Origin: Siphonodentalium dalli
Lineage: Eukaryota > Mollusca > Scaphopoda > Gadilida > Siphonodentaliidae
DNA: 64,000 nucleotides
Assembly: GCA_032622095.1 (NCBI GenBank)
Contig: CP136066.1
Coordinates: 111,747,319 to 111,811,318 of the forward strand
Direction of reading: 5' to 3'
Part shown: positions 51,101-60,100 of the stretch, piece by piece
Numbering within the stretch: position 1 is the first letter of the stretch
How the letters are laid out: every line of letters starts with the position of its first letter
The notes under the pieces: generated by a model
The model's input: the letters and a program-made list of their open reading frames with translations, nothing else
The model's database searches: none
Told to the model about the DNA's origin: nothing
Made by a program: the position numbers and the translations under genes

Positions 51101-54100
51101 ACATCCAATCTCAGTACTGACGTATAGTAGCTATTAAAGAGGTCAATAATCGTTAGTCAATATCACTGCATGCATAACATATCCTATGCAAAATACATAA
51201 AATATACTCATATCGATCTGCTATTCGACACGTCATATAACAAGTTACAGAAAAATTTCAAAATATTCAAACAGGCCTGATACTTTGAGGCAAGCGATAG
51301 CCCTCACTTGCCTCCACCATCCTGGATTGAAAATAATGCGCCCTCATGATTTCAACTTGTGTTGGCGAACCATACCTGATAAGATCACATATAAAGATCA
51401 TGTGGAACTGTGCTACAATTGTTGGGATTCTCAGATAAATGTGGTCAATTACTCTGTAATGTGATTTGGCTTCAACGTATACTACAGTGGTATGTTTATT
51501 TCTTATGGAAATATAAGTTAATATCAAAATATTATGAGTTATATGGTAAATGGCTCGCCTGCATTGAAATAATGGATCTCATGGAATTAATTGAGGAGGG
51601 TAGGTGTTGTTCTCCTGCAATTTTGGAACGACCAAACTATTCAATAAAAAAATTTGCAGCTTACAACATGAAGTAGATGACTACAATTAAGAAAATGATT
51701 AGCTGATCCTCATGTTCTTCTTACAATTAGTCATTGTGAACTAACTTACAATAATTGTAACTCCATACAATTGAAAGGCACAGGAATAAATTCAGGATCA
51801 CATATTAGAACGGGGGGGGGGGGGGGGGGGGGGTTATCAGTTTTTAAACAACAATAACAGTAGTTAATGTCAGGGGCATTATATAATGTTAGGTAATCCC
51901 AGTCATAAACTGGTAGTACAATGTCATTTTTATATAAGATTAAATGAGTTTAAATGCATAACAGTTCCCTCTACATTTCTAGTTATTACTAGACAGAGGA
52001 GGGTATCTTTGTCCATGCTTACTATGTGCAGAAAAAAATAAAAATAAAACCCTCCCTCCCTCATTGATTTGAAAAAAAAATTGCCCGAGAACCAAAACTC
52101 TTTTTTTGTTTGGCCTTAATGGATGTACTAAAGCTCTTATTCTAATATAAGTGAAAACTTGTAGTTCACATTAAATTGCAAATGATGTAGAAATGTAAAT
52201 TAATTAAATCAACATTACTGAATTTATGGAACACTTTCAAAATGTTTATGCATAAATGTTTTTATATGATAAAAATAAATCAACTTGCTGAAACAACGAT
52301 AGAGGCTTGATTGAACTCTCGCTAATCTAGAGTCCTATGACAACAACTATCTGATGACAACTTCCCATTGGTCAACATGACAATGACTTCTCCATCCCCA
52401 ATTTACATTATCTCACGGACTGTGAATACAATTGCTAATCTAAGTAAGTGCTTGAAAAATATCATGACAATGTTTATGATGACAATGTCAAAAGGGTGAG
52501 AAATGATTTAATTGATTTCTGTTATGTACCCTGTATAGTGCTACCTAGGTCAATTAATTACATTGTATTGACATCAAGTTGTGTGTTTTACAGACCTAAG
52601 TTGGATTGAATAATAAATATGAATGGCAATGTTTTTGGGCAGATTGACATGTCATACTCATTTGTCATTAGCATTGTAGAACTTGAGTCTTTGGTTCACA
52701 TCACATAATCATGTCACAATAAACTTGTGTGATACTGTCGGTCGACAATTACTGTTATGAGTTCTGATGATTGCCTGTTGAAATATCACATTCAAGAAAG
52801 ATATACCCAGTGTTACTAGATATGATAATGTTACAATAGTTACAGACTGATGAAGGCTGGCTCTGAGCTGCTAAAATTTGTTTAATTTAATTTGATATAA
52901 AGTGGTGTTAACATCAAACCAGATGTTTATATCTTGCTCCAAATTTTCATATTATTGTATAATAATGTTATCTGATATTGATTATATTTGTTTCCACAGA
53001 ACTACTGTGCCATACATTGAGAAATCCTTGCCATCAGACTCGATATTACTTTGGAAAAAAAGAGTAGAAGTTGACAAAATTATTCTACTTGATTGGTCAT
53101 CTACTCTAGCCAAGGTCACACTGGGGACAACTCTGCAGTCACTGAAAGATGCACTTTTCAAGGTGAAATTTTTAATAAAAACATGACTTTTGGTTTGATG
53201 AGGGTTCGAGCACTTGTTTCTATTTATATATTAATGTGCATTAGAGCGATAACCTGAACAAACGTCAATCAAATTCATTCATATTTCATATATGGATCGA
53301 GATCGAGTTCAAAAATAAGTTTTTCCGATTTCTTTTGTGAGCAAAAACACTCCACCGATAATCAACTGTTGTTATTTATTGATTTATTGTTTTTTTTGAG
53401 AAATTAATTCAAGTTAAACATTTCTCACTAAACATGCATTTTAAGGAATGAGAATGCCTAATCTTATTGTTCTGTTCATCAGCATTTCCTGCTGATAATG
53501 ATCGTCCACTTATTTGATTGAATAAAGCTTAATAGTAAGTGTCCAGTGAGGGAAAATTCCAATAAAATAAATTTGCTAAAAGTCTAAAAATCAACAAGTA
53601 CATGTAAAAGTAGCTTGACTTTATTCTAATTTCATTATTAATAACTCTCAAATTGGCATTACCGATCAAAGTCCAATTAGTTCAATAAGAACTAATTCAA
53701 ACTTATTCAAAACTTGAATAAACAGACACATGAGTGTAACTGTTTTGTTTACCTAACAATGGTTTTGTTTACCTAACAATGGTTTTGTTTACCTAACAAT
53801 GGTTTTGTTTACCTAACAATGGTTTTTGTTTACCTAACAATGGTTTTGTTTACCTAACAATGGTTTTTGTTTACCTAACAATGGTTTTGTTTACCTAACA
53901 ATGGTTTTGTTTACCTAACAATGGTTTTGTTTACCTAACAATGGTTTTGTTTACCTAACAATGGTTTTGTTTACCTAACAATGGTTTTTGTTTACCTAAC
54001 AATGGTTTTGTTTACCTAACAACGGTTTTGTTTACCTAACAACGGTTTTGTTTACCTAACAACGGTTTTGTTTACCTAACAATGGTTTTGTTTACCTAAC

Positions 54101-57100
54101 AATGGTTTTGTTTACCTAACAACGGTTTTGTTTACCTAACAATGGTTTTGACATGCAAACTTTCGTTATTTGAGAGCTATCCAGTCTGAGCTATCAATAA
54201 TTAATATAAGAATAAAGTTTATCTATTTTCTCTTTTTCTTCTTGGTGGTGATGTTTTTACAGACTTTTATAACTTTCGGACATTTACCCACTGTGATGGT
54301 CATGGGTCCCTTTAATTTTATTTCATGTAGTAAAAATAATCTGAGTAATCTGATCTTTGAACTTATTATTTTCTTTGACAGTACGACTCATCTGTGATAC
54401 TTTCTAAGGAACCTCTTATATTAGAGGGAGGCTATGAGCAATGGATACTACATTATCCAATGTTGACAACTAACTCAAATGTATCACGACCCACACCGAC
54501 ACCACTCTCTTTTGTACCATCAAGTAAGTAGCCTTTAATAAGTACAGATGTACTCAGGGTTCCAGACCTCCAGTTACAACAACAACATTTTTGCTTTGTT
54601 CCACTGAAAAAATAAGGAGAACCAAATGTGACATATAAACAACCCATACATTGAAAAATAAAAAAAATAATTGTTGCAGTCCCTCTGAAACATCGAAATA
54701 ATATGAAATAAAATGGATAGAAAATTAGATGTCAAATAAGATAGTGCCTTTCAGATTGCACTTCTCATTCCAAATGTGTCATTTTATGCACTAAAATTGG
54801 CCTGGAACCCTGAATACATCTTTAATAATAGCCATGTCTAATTATGTTTGAAAGGGAGGACCCAGTGCCACATACATGTACACGTACTTATGATAGAGAG
54901 CTAAAATATCTTCTGGCCCAGTCTGACAACTTTCTTTCATACTCTCTCCCTCTCTGTCATCCATCGCGGTACATATGGTCTCTAATTAGTCAGTGGAATA
55001 AGTGAATCAAGACTTTCTATGATAGTTTGAAAGATCACTTTATCTTTTCATTTTGACTGTATTTACGTTCCGTATTTTTATTCGAATCGGATATGCAGTT
55101 CTGCTTATTCAAAATTATTGTGCTGAAACTAAAATCATCTCAATATTTATATCATGCATATGTAGTACAATGTCATAATTTGTCATTCTTTATATGAGAT
55201 TAAATTAGTTTATATCCATTACAAAGTTCTCCTTACACTTTCTGGACATGTGAAGGTATAATAACCCATGCTTTAATACTGTGGGCAGAAAAAACAAAAC
55301 AAAAACCCTCGTGCCCACATTGATTTAAAAAAAAAATTGCCTGATAATCACATTTTTTTTTTTTTTGGCCTGAACACCATTATTTATTATGTTTTTTAAC
55401 CATTACTTGAATGACTGATCTTACGGAGGAGAGCATTCAGAGGTCCTTTTAAATTTGGGTTTCGTGGTGCACATGCTTCAAATTGGCACCATGGGGGTAT
55501 GCCAGCACCCAAGGTGCAACCTCTTTTTCAATTTGATATGATCATCTTTGCAAATAAATGAATTGAAATGCATAGAGTGTTCTGCTGGCTGTTGTCTGCA
55601 AATATGATCTGAACATTTCTACAATTGAAGAATAGACCCTGCCATTGTAGTCTATTTTGACTGAATAAGGGTTAATTTCTGGTAATATTGCATTTCAGTG
55701 GACTTTGATTACCCAGATTTTGATACAGCATTCATGCAAACACCTTCACCTGCTTCAAATAAAGATGACAGAGTTAAAGAGAGCAATAAGGACAGTATAA
55801 ATAGTCAGAATGATGCCACTATGCAAATTACATCAGCAAGCATTCCAAAAATAGATCGTTCAAAGAAACCAATGTCTAGTCTAACAAATGGTCCTGTTTC
55901 CTCCACACGAGATAACCAGGCAGTTAATCCTGGATCAATGTATCCTGATCTGAATAATGTGTTAAGCAAACCAAAAACTGTTAACACTGCAGAAGAGTCA
56001 GCTCGTTCAAAGCAGATAAACGCAAGTGTCATTAGCGATGATTCTCAAAAGGAGGTTGACGACATAAAAAGACTAAAAGTTCGACGAGAGGAGGAGCTAA
56101 GAAAATTTCAGGAGGAACAAGACAGAATAATGCAGGACCGTGCCAGCAAGTTGGAAAAACTGAAGGAGGAGGAAGCGCGGTATGAAGAGATAGCTCGTCT
56201 CCGAAAATCTGAGGAGAAATCACTAGCTGATATCATGAGAAAGAAGAAAAACATTCAAGATGATATGAAAGAGGAACATTTAAAGCAGGTGGAAGAGGAG
56301 AAAAAGAGAGAAGCAGAAGAAATAAGAAGGTATATTTAATAGGTTATATTGGAATAACCTCACAATTACACATATGGCTGAAGTAATCTGTTTCTATCTG
56401 TTACCCCCAAATTTTTTATAGAAATGAGTGGTTAAGACTGTTCTTTCAAACGTTTGTTGTCAAACGTCTGATGTCTGTTCAGATCATAACTTGAACAGTG
56501 GTGCTCAAATCTCAAAAATTTGGTATGGATATTCACTACCGGTACTATGAGGTCATTCAACAGAGGGTTCCATCATTTTGTTCTGATTTTTCATTCTAGA
56601 GTTATTCATCTTTGTTATCTGGAAATGTTGGCTTTTTGGTCCGTCCAATGTCTGTTCAGGTCATAACTTGAACAGTTGTGCTCGGATCTCAATGAAATGT
56701 GGTATGGATGTTCACTACGATGAGGAATTTCAATAGAGGGTTCAATCGTTTTGTTCAGATTTTCCATTCTAGAGTTATTCATCATTGTTTATCTGGAAAT
56801 GTTGGCTTTTTGGTCCATCCGATGTCTATTCAGGCCATAACTTAAACAGTAATGCTCAGATCTCAATGAAATTTGGTATGGATGTTCACCACTATAAGTA
56901 CATTCAACGGCATATGTTCAATCGTTTTGTTTAGGTTTTTCGTTCTATAGTTATTCACCTTTGTTTATTTAAAAATTCTGATTTTTGGATCCATCCAGAG
57001 TATATTAGTCAGAGGTTATAGGTATGCCCACACTAGGCAGTATGCCACAAAGGGGTATGCACCGGATGACAGTCTATCTTGTGTTATGTTCCCCCCAATG

Positions 57101-60100
57101 TATAACCCTTTCATTCTCTTATATATGTGAGTCTCCCATGGGAAGCCTTGGATATATAAGAGAATGCACTGGCTTACAAGGTCAAGGTAAATATTGTTAG
57201 GCAAATGTATCTCTTATATACAGTATGTGAGGCTCCCTATGGGAGACTCGCATATATAAGAGAATGTATTGGCACATGGTTTTCGCAAAATTTAGGAAGC
57301 TCCAGTCATGGAAGGGTTAATATAAGAAAAACAACATGTTCATATGGAAAGTGCCTGCCTGCCATTGTATAATTCCAAAATTAATGATTAGGACTGCGGT
57401 CCTTGAAAATTTCTTAAATGGTGCTTTAATTTGATTAGTAGAAATATGTGGAAACCCAATATGTATTTATATGTATTTATTAAGCCTTGATTGCACAAAA
57501 TCATACCACAAAATAAACAAACCTCTAATAATACAGAACTAGCATATTAGGACAAATATCACAGATGCAGCATTCCTATATTTCATCATCACCCTGATTA
57601 AAATGACCAACATAGTGTCAATGATGGGACCAATTGGATATTCAAAAATACTCGAATCAGTGGTCCGATTCGGTGTTGACCCAATCTCTGGATCTCTAGT
57701 GATATCGACATTGGATCGAATCAAGGAATATTCGCATGGCCCTAAACAAAACGATAGGCTATTTTATATGAATTTGTTATGTTTTGTCTCGCCTTCTGGG
57801 TTTTATTACATCCATTTTACGACATGCCAAAAATGCACATAACTTCCATATTTTGCCCCTATTTCGGAGAGTGATAAAATATTTTGTTCACCGATGGAAT
57901 GTCAACTATGTGTATTTTGTTGGCTCTTGATTTCTTGGTTTGGCCATTCCACAAAATCAACGAATAATAGACCCCCAAGAATTAACATAATTTTACCTCA
58001 ATATATCAATTATTTTGAATTGTTAACTAATTAAACAGGAGAGAAGAGCTGAGACAAATACAGGAAGAAAAGGAAAAGAAGGAAAAGCTTCTAGCTGATG
58101 TCGAACTTCTTAGATTGGAAAGAAAGAAAAAAGAACAAGATAAACTTGACATGGAAATTCAAGAAAAACAACAGCGTGAGGTACTGTACACAAAATGCAT
58201 TTTAAATAGCAGAGAATGTTACTGATATTTGGTAGAGCAAGTGAAACCAGGTTTTTAGTTTGCTAAATTTGTATTCCTTGTTGTTTGTTTTAGCAAGGGC
58301 ATTTATATGTAAGGACATTAATACTAGTATCTGGAAACCTCTGATGTCAGTGTTGCCAGTTGGAGCGCAAATATGTATGGATCACTGGGGTTGAAGTGTT
58401 GAATATCTAATTGAATAACTAATCAAGAGCAAGTATTTAGACTGAAAACATTTCAGGAGTTGTACACATTTAAGGTTGAAAGGGTTAAATTTTGTTTATT
58501 AGATTATTTAGCTATATGTGAATATTACATCCCCTTCAGTTTCTATAGTATTTTGCCACTGGTTTCCAAAATGATAATGCATTTAAAGGTGTCAATCCGA
58601 TTCGATGGTCCCCATATCATCAGATTCCAACAACAACATTTTGTTTTTAAATACCGCTTCAGTTATCAGAATCGATTAATTGCCCAAAAATAATGCTTAC
58701 CACAGTCAACTGTAGTATACAATTGCAACAAAATTTTGCCGGTTTGTCAAATATCTGACACAAAAAAGCCACTTGATTTTAGATTTATCCACCTTCATTC
58801 GCAATTTGGTCCGAGACATTCTTCTCGACGACTGTTATTGGGCCACTAAATATTCCAAGTGGTGAAAAATAATAGATTTTAAAAATCGATATCTCATCAC
58901 TCTGAGCTTTGATGGGTGGGTTCCTCGGCTCGAATCAAATATTTTTTACCCCCGAAGCCAAATAAATAGTAATTGAGGGGGAAATAGGATACTAGTAATT
59001 ACATTGGGGTGGAAGTGAATATAGAGGAGTGTAGGAATTTCGTCACAGCAACACGCCATGTCGCAGTAACTTCCCCATGAAGTTCCCAATATTTAACGCT
59101 ATTTCCAACTCAATATGTATTTCAGGTTGATATTTTTTATTTAAATGTAATTATAAGTAATAATCTTGGATTCTAATATAATTACACAGTTCAAAGACAT
59201 CATGCCAAATCACAAATTCAAATTGTTCGTGATTTGCTTGTTTGTGATATGGCACGGCACATTTAAACTGCGTAATTAGATTAAAGGCCCATTTAATTTT
59301 CGAGTCACCGATTATTTTTGTTCATAGTGGCCTTGATATACGGTTTTAATAACAATCTATGACATAAAATATGATTAAATACTATAATTCATCACCATTG
59401 TCTCAGAAGGTGCCCATAGAGTAATATAAAATAGCTGAAATCATAGAAACATTTCCCCCATTTTGCTCCCATAATGCAACATAATTAAAACTAAGATATA
59501 GAGTTATTCCCCTTCCATTAAAAATAATATACTTTGCAGTACAGTCCATATGAAAGTTAAGAACAGAAAACACATCATTACCTCAACAAAAACAACATTT
59601 TTATTACACAGTTTATTACACCAGATAATTTGATAATACAATGTTTTGGAGCTTCCTCTTTCATATGGTATATAATATGGCATATATTTTATATAATGTG
59701 ATCTGGGTGTTCGAAAAATTAATTGGGCATTTAAGGAACTGAGATTATTCTTTAACTAATGGTTGTGATGAAGAAGGGTTTCGGCATTTGAGTCAGTGAT
59801 TTGACTATGAATGTTTCTAAATGGAAGGCAGAAGATAAGGTGTCACAGAAGCGAGCAGACGATCTTGCCAAGAGAGATGACGAAGCTAGAAATCAAGCAG
59901 AGGAAAAAGCTGCCCAGGAATACGCAAAACTGAAGGAGGCTCAAGAGAGGATTTCAAAGGAACGTGCTGAAGCAACTGCAGCCGAAGCTCAGAGAAAAGC
60001 TGATGAAATGAAGGCTCTCGAGGAAATAAAAAAGGCAAGTGAACTCTACAAGTTATTTTTGTTAATTGACGGTAATATGGTGTAACATTGACTGCTTGAA

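Noticed and set aside
57539-57842. Overlapping short ORFs on both strands
   Set aside because: No family resemblance, no splice context that fits USP8 phase, and the two frames mirror each other.
59789-59827. Extending the GC-donor exon upstream to an ATG (MTMNVSKWK)
   Set aside because: The residues before KAEDKVSQ do not fit the coiled coil, and an internal start would detach the exon from the continuous USP8 frame. Spliced phase-0 entry is more likely.
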